Below are positions 43,155 through 51,460 of a stretch of 64,000 nt of DNA, piece by piece (position 1 is the first letter of the stretch; every line of letters begins with the position of its first letter). The stretch is from Paracoccus saliphilus. Its GTDB lineage: Bacteria > Pseudomonadota > Alphaproteobacteria > Rhodobacterales > Rhodobacteraceae. Made by a program: the position numbers and the translations under genes. The notes beneath the pieces were generated by a model. The model searched no databases and was not told where the DNA came from. It saw only the letters and a list, made by a program, of their open reading frames with translations. The DNA lies in the NCBI RefSeq assembly GCF_028553805.1, contig NZ_CP067140.1, positions 3,038,001-3,102,000 of the forward strand, written 5' to 3'.

Positions 43155-43460
43155 ATGGCAGGAAAGTCCTCTACCCGTCTCGGTGACATTGGCTCTGGCC
43201 ACGCCTGCCATTTCCCGCCGACACCGAGCATCGGAGCGTCGGACGATGTGAATATTGATGGTATTCCTGCCGTCCGACAGGGCGACGCCTATGCACCCCA
43301 TGCCTGTCCGACATGTCCGGCCCCGCCGCATCCACGGTCGTTGTCTGGCGGCTCCGGATCGGTTTTCATCAATGGAAAGCCTGCTGGCCGAGTCGGTGAC
43401 GCGATCTCATGTGGCGGTTCCGCCGACACGGGTTCCAGCACGGTGTTTATTGGCGATTAG
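43155..43460 (+). CDS. PAAR-domain protein
   Basis: This 101-residue protein is a single PAAR domain: AGKSSTRLGDIGSGHACHFP, SIGASDDVNIDGIPAVRQGD, then SGSVFINGKPAGRVGDAISCGG and SSTVFIGD. The His/Cys residues (HACHF, HACPTCP, SCGG) fit zinc binding. PAAR tips cap the VgrG spike. ATG 43155 follows GAGGAG. It is last in the cassette, 72 bases after the immunity candidate. Confidence 0.88.
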   Translation: MAGKSSTRLGDIGSGHACHFPPTPSIGASDDVNIDGIPAVRQGDAYAPHACPTCPAPPHPRSLSGGSGSVFINGKPAGRVGDAISCGGSADTGSSTVFIGD

Positions 43461-43890
43461 CAGTTATTGTAGTTCGCCTTGGATTAACATTCTTTTTTTG
43501 TTTTTTAGCAGCGATCGACAGTCTCTACACGTTGGTTGGTTCAGCATCTTTTAGAACCGCGAAGGCGGGGACCGCCGCGATAATCGAGGTCTTCGCGCTT
43601 CCCGTCTTCGCTACCGTTGTGTTTCCGACCTTGTTGATCGGATCAACCGCCGAAAGTTATGCAATGGTTGCTGAAGCTCCGTGCAAGTGAGTGCCGATCT
43701 ACTTGAGAACCAGCACGCGGACATGAAAAGTCGTTCAACAGAGCTGTTTGGAGCATGCGGTGATCGGCGGCGATATCGTGTTGTGGAGGGCAATCGGCGG
43801 CAAATGGCGAGCCGAAGACGGCGCAACTGAGAACTACACCTACGCTATAGCCCTCTAAATTGAGGGTACGATCAAGTAGCCATAATCGGA
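43461..43890. other. Intergenic region with repeat
   Basis: After PAAR comes about 290 bases with no supported gene, then the 215-bp repeat that runs into the RTX reading frame. Minus-strand frames here carry no recognisable domain. Confidence 0.45.
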
Positions 43891-43967
43891 TTGCCGACAT
43901 CTGCTGCAAGCTATCTGAAGCTCGTCTCTCGAAAAACATCCAATCATAAATGTGTGTCCCGGATCGT
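43753..43967 (+). repeat. 215-bp repeat, copy 1
   Basis: It matches 53329-53543 end to end, same orientation and length. The right two thirds (from ACTGAGAACTACACC on) differ at only a few bases; the left third is more divergent. It ends GGATCGT, immediately before the RTX repeats start. No terminal inverted repeats or transposase are seen, so it may be a remnant or a non-autonomous element. Confidence 0.8.
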
Positions 43968-44694
43968 ATGGGGTGGCAGCGGTCATGATACCATCTACGG
44001 TGGAAGCGGCCATGACTCCCTCTGGGGCGGGACTGGAGACGATCGCTTGGAGGCCGGGAGTGGAAACGACACCGTTCGGGGCGATCACGGAAATGATGTT
44101 ATCAAAGGCCAGGATGGCGCAGACCGCCTGTACGGAAACTCGGGCCACGATAACGTTGGCGGAAATTCCGGAGACGATGTCATCTATGGAGGGTATGGTC
44201 ACGATAAGATTTATGGCGGCTTAGGCAACGATGCCCTTCGCGGGAACGCCGGAAATGACATAATGTATGGAGGAAGTCACAACGATTCCCTGTTCGGAAG
44301 CGAAGGCAATGACAAGCTATATGGAGGTACTGGCGCCGATGTTCTCGTTGGTAGTTCCGGAGACGATACGCTGAACGGCGGTGGCGGCAATGATAAGCTG
44401 TATTTCGGGCAAGATGCACATTCGCGAGGCGGCACCGGGATCGATATCGCCTATGGAGGCGATGGTGCCGATCAGTTCATTTTCGGCGGCACGTCAGGGT
44501 GGACGCAAATCGCCGATTTCGAGGACGGTGTGGACAAGATCGTCTTTTCGGATTCGGATATCAATTCCATGTCCGACCTGTCGATCAACCGCGATGCCAA
44601 TAACGATAAGGTCGTGATCGATTACGGCGATGGCATCATCCGTATCGAAACCAACGATGTGTCCTCAGTCGGCGCGGATGATTTCATCTTCTAA
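43891..44694 (+). CDS. RTX calcium-binding repeat protein, 5'-truncated
   Basis: The frame from TTG 43891 gives 267 residues. The first 26 come from the 215-bp repeat (PTSAASYLKLVSRKTSNHK) and are not an RTX protein start; the RTX nonapeptides begin at GGSGHDTIYGGSGHDSLW and run for about 15 repeats of GGxGxDxxx, followed by a C-terminal part (WTQIADFEDGVDKIVFSD) and a GADDFIF end typical of type I secretion signals. The 5' end was probably replaced when the repeat was inserted. If expressed it could still be secreted, as the signal is at the C-terminus. Confidence 0.75.
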   Translation: MPTSAASYLKLVSRKTSNHKCVSRIVWGGSGHDTIYGGSGHDSLWGGTGDDRLEAGSGNDTVRGDHGNDVIKGQDGADRLYGNSGHDNVGGNSGDDVIYGGYGHDKIYGGLGNDALRGNAGNDIMYGGSHNDSLFGSEGNDKLYGGTGADVLVGSSGDDTLNGGGGNDKLYFGQDAHSRGGTGIDIAYGGDGADQFIFGGTSGWTQIADFEDGVDKIVFSDSDINSMSDLSINRDANNDKVVIDYGDGIIRIETNDVSSVGADDFIF

Positions 44695-44706
44695 CGCCGT
44701 GAAGAC

Positions 44707-44734
44707 AGGTAGCGCATCCTGTGATGCGCTACCT
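44707..44734. terminator. Terminator-like hairpin between convergent genes
   Basis: AGGTAGCGCATC and GATGCGCTACCT form a perfect twelve-base stem with loop CTGT. It lies after the RTX gene and overlaps the last codons of the opposing gene. It lacks a U-tract, but its stability and place suggest shared 3'-end function. Confidence 0.6.
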
Positions 44735-45070
44735 TGCACCCCGATAGAAGCCATCATCCAACTCGGGGAACCCGAGATCCGATGCGCTCACCTCCCCGTT
44801 CGCCGCGGAGATTCCAAGGGTGAGCTGTTGCCTGGCCTGGTCAAGAAAGGCGCGGGATTTCAGTATCTGTGCGGATACAGCGGATGAATTCGTCCTCTCC
44901 TTCCCTGCCGCACACTCAAGTCTCAATTCCAAGCATTTAAGATATTGCTCGCTGAAGGCCAGCATATCCCGCATCACATCCTCGATGGACTCGACGTGAT
45001 CTTGCGGTATGTCCACGATCTCCAATGCTGCCTCGTCGGCGCTTTCAGAGCGTCTAAGTTCTGCTTTCAT
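44729..45070 (-). CDS. Small helical hypothetical protein
   Basis: This 113-residue protein starts MKAELRRSESADEAALEIVD after GGAAGG, at ATG 45070. It is mostly helix, with VMRDMLAFSEQYLKCLELRL in the middle and QILKSRAFLDQARQQLTLGI near 75, likely a coiled coil. The longer frame to 45382 is a shadow of the sulfotransferase. It begins 19 bases after the sulfotransferase stop, in the same operon. Function unknown. Confidence 0.6.
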   Translation of the reverse strand: MKAELRRSESADEAALEIVDIPQDHVESIEDVMRDMLAFSEQYLKCLELRLECAAGKERTNSSAVSAQILKSRAFLDQARQQLTLGISAANGEVSASDLGFPELDDGFYRGAR

Positions 45071-45089
45071 CTGGTCGTCCTTCCCATGT

Positions 45090-45923
45090 TCAGCGGCTTT
45101 TCTCGTAAAACTCCGCACCAAACCGATCCTTGATAAATGCCACCTGGGGCTGCAGGCGTTCTTCCAAAGCCTCCCGCACGTAGTCGGGGATCTGAAAATC
45201 GCTTGTCGCGTAAACCTTGCGTTCCAGATTATCGTAATTGGCGGTCGGCACTCCGATGAATTCCTCCACCTGGCGCATGACCTCATGCGGTGCGCGGGCG
45301 ATCTGTCCGAAGGGGATGAACAACAGCGTTTCAGCCGGGCGTTCCTTCTGCCAGCGTGCAACATGGCTGAGATAGTCGCCACGTTCCATTACCTGATCGT
45401 CCATGGCCATCCCAAGCCACTCATCGCGGCTCTTCGGAGATAGCTTCTTGCGCCTCAAATTCATCCTCAGTTGCGACAGAGCCCGTTCGACCGGTTCCCG
45501 GATGACATAGATCGCCTTGAAATCCGCCCCGAGAAATCGCGCGACGAAGTTGATCCCTTCCTTCGGGATGGAGGAATATTCGGGGGTTATGTCCACGGGC
45601 AAACGATCCTCGGGGCAGAGCGAGAAGATCTTCTTATACCAGTTCCCGTTGAAGCGCGGCTTGCTTGTCACCTCATAGAGCCAGTCCAGGCGTTTCTGAT
45701 TGAGGATACCCTGCTTTTTCCAAGTCTCGCGCGCACGTTCCAGCCCGTTATTCAGATGCCAATCCGTCCATGTCCGGTTCGGGGGGACGAACTTATGGTC
45801 AAAGAAATGTATTTCCTTGAACGGTGGCATCCATAAGGACTTGTTTTGTTTTAGGTTCTCATGCAGCCAGGAGGTTCCGGCCTTCTGGGCGCCGATACCG
45901 AGGACATGGGGTAGGATGGTCAT
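45090..45923 (-). CDS. Sulfotransferase family protein
   Basis: This 277-residue protein is a PAPS-dependent sulfotransferase. The 5'-phosphosulfate loop is GIGAQKAGTSWLHENL (residues 9-24), with the conserved Lys; the 3'-phosphate segment is YVIREPVERALSQLRMNL near 140, with Arg and Ser. In between lies FKEIHFFDHKF, where the likely catalytic His sits. Such enzymes sulfate sugars, glycans or lipids on the cell surface. Its ATG overlaps the stop of the larger gene upstream by four bases. Confidence 0.85.
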   Translation of the reverse strand: MTILPHVLGIGAQKAGTSWLHENLKQNKSLWMPPFKEIHFFDHKFVPPNRTWTDWHLNNGLERARETWKKQGILNQKRLDWLYEVTSKPRFNGNWYKKIFSLCPEDRLPVDITPEYSSIPKEGINFVARFLGADFKAIYVIREPVERALSQLRMNLRRKKLSPKSRDEWLGMAMDDQVMERGDYLSHVARWQKERPAETLLFIPFGQIARAPHEVMRQVEEFIGVPTANYDNLERKVYATSDFQIPDYVREALEERLQPQVAFIKDRFGAEFYEKSR

Positions 45924-47425
45924 TCTGAACTCTTTTTCAAATTCGGTTCCTGTTCGTCGTCAGCCAAGTTCCTGGACATATCGACTTTCTCGTCGGCTTC
46001 CTCGCGGATGGCCAGGGTAATCAACTCGTTGAAATCATCATTAGCCAGCCGCGGCTGCTTCATTCCCTCTGTCCGGCGGAAGCGGGCGATACTGCTGTTG
46101 CGGTTACTGATGCGGGCGATGATCTCTGCCGTGAAGGGAGCGGCCGGGCTGTCGGATTCGAGGATTCCGTCACAGCGCCTGAGCAGGTTATCGATCATGT
46201 CACCGCGTTCCGGCCAGAAGGAGATCACCCCGTCAAACATCTCTCCCCCCCGGCGGAAACGAATTTTCGGCGGCCAGGGAATGCTCGGGTAATAGAGGCG
46301 GCGTTCGGTTTCGCCCAGCTTGACCAGGGCAACCGTCATTGAACCGGTCATGGCGACCGCACGATCCTCGCCGGTGCGCCCCATCTCGAGAAAGGTATCG
46401 CAGACCGAAGCCAGCCAACGCAGATTGAGATCCCCGGCAAGCTGCGCACCATGCTCGCCCACCAGGCGGTGGAACAGGTTCTGTGCGGTCGCGTTCGCTG
46501 GCTCACGGCGCAAGACGACTATGGTGCAGGCCAACAGGTGGCTTAGGCGCGAGCAGCCCCGGAACTCGGGTTCGAGATTTCTGAAATGCTCCAGAATATT
46601 GCGCTTGCGATTGGGCCATGTCCTGCCCTTGCCACCCGGAATAATGTCATCCAGCAGCACCGAGAGTTCGGCATCCGGCGCAGGCAAGGCATCGGAGAAA
46701 GGGAAATCATCGGTTCCCTTGCTCTCGAAATAGGCCGGCCATACCGAACTGGAAGGGTTCGGGGTGATTTGCAGTGGCGGCGATTCGGTACTTGTCACCG
46801 GAGTTTCAATACGCCCCTGCGTTGGTGGAGTGTAGCCGAGTTCGGCGAAATCGCGGGCGAAGATACGGGTGAGACGGATCATTTCATCATGTGTGAAATC
46901 CTCGGCTCGGAGACTTCCGGCCCGGCCTTTTGTTCGACGGCTCCAATCGAGTCGATAGGAAAGCCCGTGCCGGGCCAGGAACGTGGATAAATCGGATTCA
47001 AGCGTCTCGTAGCGCAGGATATCATCAGCCTGCGACAAACAGAAAAACGGTTCCGTTTGCGGCCATAGATGATGCTTGAGATTGTGGAGCGGCTTGCGCA
47101 CGCGCCGATCATAGCCGATCTCTGGATCTTCAAGAATGTCCAGAGCCTGGCTGATCGTCAGATCCGGCAGCGTCGGGTTGCGATAGTCCCTGTAATGACT
47201 GTCAGGTTCCGGGGTGCCCATTCGGAACATGTTAACCGCCGACAGAAAACGGTCTACCGGGGCGCGCACCACGGCAAAAGAGGAGGCATCGCCCCATCTG
47301 CTCGGGAGACGGCCCATCGCTTGTCTGGGCTTGTCGTCCTGACCCAAGGCCCGCCGGATAGAACTGCCTCCGGCCTTCTTGATATGAATGAAAATGATAT
47401 TTTTCTTTGGAAAGTAGAAATTCAT
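45920..47425 (-). CDS. Sulfotransferase-like N-terminal domain fused to a long C-terminal region
   Basis: A 501-residue protein. Residues 1-210 resemble the Sulfotransfer_2 type (5'-loop IFIHIKKAGGSSIRRAL, then SSFAVVRAPVDRFLSAVNMF, a likely 3'-phosphate segment). The remaining 290 residues are of unknown type, with several helices (KRNILEHFRNLEPEFRGCS) and a polar tail. It sits between two other related genes in one minus-strand operon, so the products likely modify the same surface glycan. The role of the long C-terminal region is not evident. Confidence 0.72.
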   Translation of the reverse strand: MNFYFPKKNIIFIHIKKAGGSSIRRALGQDDKPRQAMGRLPSRWGDASSFAVVRAPVDRFLSAVNMFRMGTPEPDSHYRDYRNPTLPDLTISQALDILEDPEIGYDRRVRKPLHNLKHHLWPQTEPFFCLSQADDILRYETLESDLSTFLARHGLSYRLDWSRRTKGRAGSLRAEDFTHDEMIRLTRIFARDFAELGYTPPTQGRIETPVTSTESPPLQITPNPSSSVWPAYFESKGTDDFPFSDALPAPDAELSVLLDDIIPGGKGRTWPNRKRNILEHFRNLEPEFRGCSRLSHLLACTIVVLRREPANATAQNLFHRLVGEHGAQLAGDLNLRWLASVCDTFLEMGRTGEDRAVAMTGSMTVALVKLGETERRLYYPSIPWPPKIRFRRGGEMFDGVISFWPERGDMIDNLLRRCDGILESDSPAAPFTAEIIARISNRNSSIARFRRTEGMKQPRLANDDFNELITLAIREEADEKVDMSRNLADDEQEPNLKKSSE

Positions 47426-47433
47426 TTATGCGC

Positions 47434-48186
47434 CTATGATATTCCTCGCGTACCAAGCTGAACATTTGGCATGGTCTCGAATGCTTCGAGATCGTCCTCG
47501 TAGAGCGTTTCGAGAAGAACCTCGAATTCTCCATCGAGGGGCAAGGTGCGCGAACGGGCGAACCTGTCCTCGGTAGCTATTTGCCTGATCCGTTCACGTT
47601 GGGCTTTGTCAAAGGGTAGGGCGGTCAAGCCACAGAGAAAATCAGCTGCTTGTTCAACCGGATCCTCGATCGCCCATACAACCATGGGTGACGAGGGGAA
47701 CCGTTTCTGGATTTTCCGGATCACGGGCTGCCAAGACATCAGTTCTGGCTTCTTCCAAATCTCCGGGCCCGCGAAGTTCTCGGCAAAGTCGATCACGGGG
47801 GCATAGGTAGATTGGGGGGTGATCACGACATGAATCGTCATGGATGTGCTGGAAAAAATTCGGGCCAGCGTGCCAAAGGAAGCGGCCAATGTACCATAGA
47901 GCCCCTGGAAGGAAGATATCTTCTCCGGAGGGCATAACAGGCCATGTCCTGAAAGCACTGCGCGAAGGCAGTCTTGCCTAGTCTGAAGATGTTGAAGATC
48001 AGGCAGCTCCCCCTGCTGTGCGTCAGCCTTGCGTAACACACCGCGAATTTGTTGCGGAGAGATCAGGTCAATCAGATGCTCCTCGAAGAATTCAGGGAAT
48101 TCGGCAAAGACATTCTTTGCCAATGTCGGATAAAGGTCATGAGCGCCGACATGCAGATGATGGCCTAGAGGTACTGAAGTTAACAT
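47434..48186 (-). CDS. Hypothetical protein, sulfotransferase-operon member
   Basis: This 250-residue protein begins MLTSVPLGHHLHVGAHDLYP. The HxHVGAHD start resembles the beginning of sulfotransferase-like proteins (usually HIGxHKTGT), but it lacks the Lys-Thr-Gly of the phosphosulfate loop, so it may be inactive or have another role. The centre has MTIHVVITPQSTYAPVID and the C-terminal part PFDKAQRERIRQIA. It is first in the operon, nine bases before the 501-residue gene. Confidence 0.6.
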   Translation of the reverse strand: MLTSVPLGHHLHVGAHDLYPTLAKNVFAEFPEFFEEHLIDLISPQQIRGVLRKADAQQGELPDLQHLQTRQDCLRAVLSGHGLLCPPEKISSFQGLYGTLAASFGTLARIFSSTSMTIHVVITPQSTYAPVIDFAENFAGPEIWKKPELMSWQPVIRKIQKRFPSSPMVVWAIEDPVEQAADFLCGLTALPFDKAQRERIRQIATEDRFARSRTLPLDGEFEVLLETLYEDDLEAFETMPNVQLGTRGIS

Positions 48187-48388
48187 TCGATGTGATATCC
48201 CATTCCCGACGCACCTTTCCTGTAGTGCACACTTATCGCTTTTGGGGAGCAGGACTCAATACAGGGCATACGCCCCGGCATAGCCATGCCTTTTAGCGAA
48301 CAGCGCTGATCAGTGTCGCATATGCGCACGTACCCGTAGTGGCAAGTGAGTAGTTATGCGTTGTTGAGAACGTCGCCTCACCTGTTTC

Positions 48389-48730
48389 CGCCAATACGGC
48401 AACACCGGGAACGATATCCTGATCGGCGGTGGCGGAGATGGCCGAATGATCGGCACAGACGGAAATGACTGGCTTCGGGGCGACATGGGCAAGGACACGC
48501 TGAAGGGTGGCGCGGGCAGCGATGTCTTCATCTTTACGAGGAATGGCGGTCAGGACCGGATCAAGGATTTCCAGGACGATATCGATACGGTTGAGATCCG
48601 GGGGCTTGATATTATCGGGAGCTTCGCCCAGACACGAGACTTGGCTACACAAAAAGGTGATGATGTGTTCTTCGAGTTTGGCGACGGGGATCGACTGATT
48701 GTCAAGGATACCAGGATCGCAACATTCTAG
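48389..48730 (+). pseudogene. RTX protein remnant, 5'-truncated
   Basis: The frame from about 48389 reads RQYGNTGNDILIGGGGDGRM, then GTDGNDWLRGDMGKDTLKGG, three RTX repeats, and continues into a C-terminal secretion-type end (FIFTRNGGQDRIKDFQDD, VFFEFGDGDRLIVKD, ending at 48730). An in-frame stop at 48365 and no start codon upstream show that the 5' part is gone; an internal ATG (48446) could still make a 94-residue piece. It mirrors the other truncated RTX gene across the sulfotransferase operon. Confidence 0.7.
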
Positions 48731-48858
48731 GATGACATGATCTTTACTGGCTGATCTCACCGGCTATACATCAGCCTGCCCACCCCACCAGTCGTGAGGC
48801 GGGCAGGAAGGTAAAAAAACAAAGAAAGACGGCATGATCCACGATCTCGCGACCGGCG

Positions 48859-49812
48859 ATGGATAATACGGGAAACACTAGAAAGAGCGCGGCATTCATC
48901 TATGTTGTGGACCCGCCGATTCTGACCCTGGAAGCAATTCTGCTCTCCGCGTCTGTTCGCCGGCATTTGCCGGATGCCGAATTGATCGCCTATTGCCCTT
49001 CGGAGAAAGTGGGTCAATTACCGCTGCCGCTTCGGGAATATATGGAGGAGATCAACACCCGGTTCGAGCTCATGGACACCCGGGGATATTTTCCGAAACC
49101 CTACGGGCATGGCAACAAGCTGATCGCGGCTGCACAGCCACGACCGCATGAATATACCATCTTTCTGGATACGGATGTGGTGATCTGGCAACCCTTCGAT
49201 ATGGAAGCAATGGTTGCGCCGAATGTCATCTCGGCCGCGCCTGAGGGGCGTCGCACATGGGGCAAGCCCGTGGGGGATTGGGATGCGGCCTATTCCGTGT
49301 TCAACATGACAACGCCCGAGGAACGCATCCGCATGGCCCGGACAGGGGTGGAATCCCCGCCCTATTTTAATGCCGGGGTGGTCAGCTTTCCGAATGGTCC
49401 GGTCGGCGAGTTCAGTAATTTCGGCGAATGCTGGCTGAAAACAGCGATTGAGTTGGACGATCCCAAGCATGGTATCCCCGAAAGGCGGCCTTGGCTGGAC
49501 CAGATCGCTCTGCCGATTGCCATTCGCCGGGCAGGGTTGGATTACAGGGTGCTGGACGATCGATACAATTTGTCCCTGACGCATAAAGTGCTGACGCCGG
49601 AGATGAAGCCGCATATGGCTGCCAAGGTGCAGAAAGAGATTGATCGCCTCAACAGCTTCGATCCCATGATTTTGCATTACCATAATTTTGATGCACCGGG
49701 CGGGCTTCGCTATGAAGGTTACCTTGACGACCTCATTCGGGAGAACACGGTTTTCAAGAATCTGGCAGCCGCGCGAAGGCGCCTCAATGCGATCTCGGCA
49801 CAGCAATCCTGA
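48859..49812 (+). CDS. Glycosyltransferase-like protein
   Basis: A 317-residue protein with the look of a GT-A fold nucleotide-sugar transferase: FIYVVDPPILTLEAILLSAS at the start, a DxD metal site in HEYTIFLDTDVVIWQPF near residue 98, an acceptor-side PYFNAGVVSFPNG near 175 and a closing DPMILHYHNFDAP with His near 270. This order (DTD, then FNAG, then HYH) is that of GT8-type and related enzymes. It may build the glycan modified by the sulfotransferases. It precedes rfbA by 83 bases on the same strand. Confidence 0.72.
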   Translation: MDNTGNTRKSAAFIYVVDPPILTLEAILLSASVRRHLPDAELIAYCPSEKVGQLPLPLREYMEEINTRFELMDTRGYFPKPYGHGNKLIAAAQPRPHEYTIFLDTDVVIWQPFDMEAMVAPNVISAAPEGRRTWGKPVGDWDAAYSVFNMTTPEERIRMARTGVESPPYFNAGVVSFPNGPVGEFSNFGECWLKTAIELDDPKHGIPERRPWLDQIALPIAIRRAGLDYRVLDDRYNLSLTHKVLTPEMKPHMAAKVQKEIDRLNSFDPMILHYHNFDAPGGLRYEGYLDDLIRENTVFKNLAAARRRLNAISAQQS

Positions 49813-49895
49813 CCCCATCAGGGAGATTGAAGCATGATCCAACCTGATGCGATCATCCGTCTGGCCGGGTTCGTGGAAATACTGAGGAACTGTGC

Positions 49896-50843
49896 ATGAC
49901 GCAACGCAAAGGCATCATTCTCGCTGGCGGGTCGGGCAAGCGCCTCTATCCAATCACCATGGGCATGTCCAAGCAATTGTTGCCGATCTATGACAAGCCG
50001 ATGATTTACTACCCCATTACCGTCCTGATGCTGACCGGTATACGCGAGATCGCGATCATCACCACGCCCGAGGATCAATCACAATTCCAACGTCTTCTAG
50101 GGGATGGCAGCCATTGGGGAATACGGTTCGAATGGATTGCCCAACCCTCGCCCGATGGTCTGGCACAAGCATATCTGTTGGCCAGGGATTTCCTGGCGGG
50201 GGGGCCCTCAGCCATGATCTTGGGCGACAACGTCTTTTTCGGTCATGGCCTGTCGAACTTGCTGAAAGCCGCTGATACGCGGTGCGATGGCGGAACGGTC
50301 TTCGGCTATCACGTCTCGGAACCCTGTCGTTATGGTGTCATCGGCTTTGATGATCAGGGACGGGTCAGCACGATTGTAGAAAAGCCCACGGAACCGCCCT
50401 CACATTTCGCTCTGACCGGGCTTTATTTTCTCGACGGTTCTGCTCCTGCGCGGGCAGCGCAGGTAACTCCGTCCGAGCGGGGTGAACTGGAGATTACCAC
50501 GCTTCTGGAAAGCTATTTGAAAGAAGGCGTACTGACCGTGGAAATGATGGGCCGCGGTTTTGCATGGCTGGACACGGGAACCCATACCAGCCTTTTGGAT
50601 GCCGGGAACTTTGTTCGTACGTTGGAGAACCGCCAGGGATTGCAAACCGGATGCCCCGAGGAGATCGCCTATATGAATGGCTGGATCTCTGCTGAGGATA
50701 TCCGGATCATGGCAGAAAAATTCGCTAAGAACCGGTATGGGACCTACCTGTCTGAACTGATCGACCAGATCGATCATCCCGCACCAGGCAAGCAGCATAC
50801 AGATAGAAATATGATCCGGAAGGTGGATCGTTCGCCCATATGA
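49896..50843 (+). CDS. rfbA: Glucose-1-phosphate thymidylyltransferase
   Basis: This 315-residue protein has all marks of RfbA/RmlA: GIILAGGSGKRLYPITMGMSKQLLPIYDKPMIYYP (nucleotide loop and Lys), AMILGDNVFFGHG (metal Asp near 115), YGVIGFDDQGRVSTIVEKP (near 150) and RGFAWLDTGTHTSLLDAG (near 225). It makes dTDP-glucose for deoxysugar synthesis. The rest of the pathway (rfbB, rfbC, rfbD) is not in the window, so it may supply a pool made elsewhere. The C-terminal tail is about 20 residues longer than usual. Confidence 0.9.
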   Translation: MTQRKGIILAGGSGKRLYPITMGMSKQLLPIYDKPMIYYPITVLMLTGIREIAIITTPEDQSQFQRLLGDGSHWGIRFEWIAQPSPDGLAQAYLLARDFLAGGPSAMILGDNVFFGHGLSNLLKAADTRCDGGTVFGYHVSEPCRYGVIGFDDQGRVSTIVEKPTEPPSHFALTGLYFLDGSAPARAAQVTPSERGELEITTLLESYLKEGVLTVEMMGRGFAWLDTGTHTSLLDAGNFVRTLENRQGLQTGCPEEIAYMNGWISAEDIRIMAEKFAKNRYGTYLSELIDQIDHPAPGKQHTDRNMIRKVDRSPI

Positions 50844-51042
50844 GCAACCGGTAAGGGCGGTTTTGTTAACATGGATCGCCTGGATTGGGCTGCGACAACA
50901 GCCCCATCCCCTGCCGCGTATACCACGGCAGAAGCTGGTTCATTTCAATGTCTAGGTAATCACGCGCATGGATTGCTTGCGGTCAGTGCGTGTAGAGGGA
51001 GGGCATTGTCTCGCAAGGCTGTTGGTGACCAATTCATAGTAC

Positions 51043-51077
51043 GGCCCGCGCTTCCTCCCATCGAGCGCGGGCCTTTT
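51043..51077 (+). terminator. Rho-independent terminator downstream of rfbA
   Basis: GGCCCGCGC and GCGCGGGCC form a perfect nine-base stem (13-base loop) followed by TTTT. It stands between rfbA and the converging holin-like gene. Confidence 0.75.
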
Positions 51078-51100
51078 ATGTTATAATACGCGCCGCGTCC

Positions 51101-51457
51101 TCACCACGCTCCCGCACGCTCAAGCGCCTCCGTCAATGCATCGGCCTCGTTCCGGGCACAGTTTGCCTGCGTCCTGCTCCAGATCACGCGCGTCTTGCCG
51201 AACAGCCGTTCCACGGCTGCCCAGATCGCTATGATGGTGAAGGCGACGCCATAGACCGTATCGGCGGCCAGCTCGGCCGAGATCGGTAGAGGGACGCCGA
51301 AGATCGCCAGCGCTGCGAAGATCAGCGAGAAGACCTGTGCGATGAAGCTACGGTTGGTCAAGAAGAGCGACCAACGCGGTCCGGCGCGGCCGTTTTGTTT
51401 CGCGATATCATTGGCCATGCGGACCGTTGTTGCGATTTCTCGAATGAGAGGGATCAT
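51101..51457 (-). CDS. Small membrane protein, holin-like
   Basis: This 118-residue protein has two hydrophobic segments (IAQVFSLIFAALAIFGVPLP near 40 and VYGVAFTIIAIWAAVERLF near 70) between charged ends. It begins four bases after the lysozyme stop on the same strand, the usual pairing of endolysin and holin in phages. The family is not recognised; the holin role is inferred from topology and neighbour. Confidence 0.55.
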   Translation of the reverse strand: MIPLIREIATTVRMANDIAKQNGRAGPRWSLFLTNRSFIAQVFSLIFAALAIFGVPLPISAELAADTVYGVAFTIIAIWAAVERLFGKTRVIWSRTQANCARNEADALTEALERAGAW

Positions 51458-51460
51458 GGT

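Noticed and set aside
45070..45382. N-terminal extension of the 113-residue gene
   Set aside because: It is a shadow of the sulfotransferase end; ATG 45070 has its own ribosome site.
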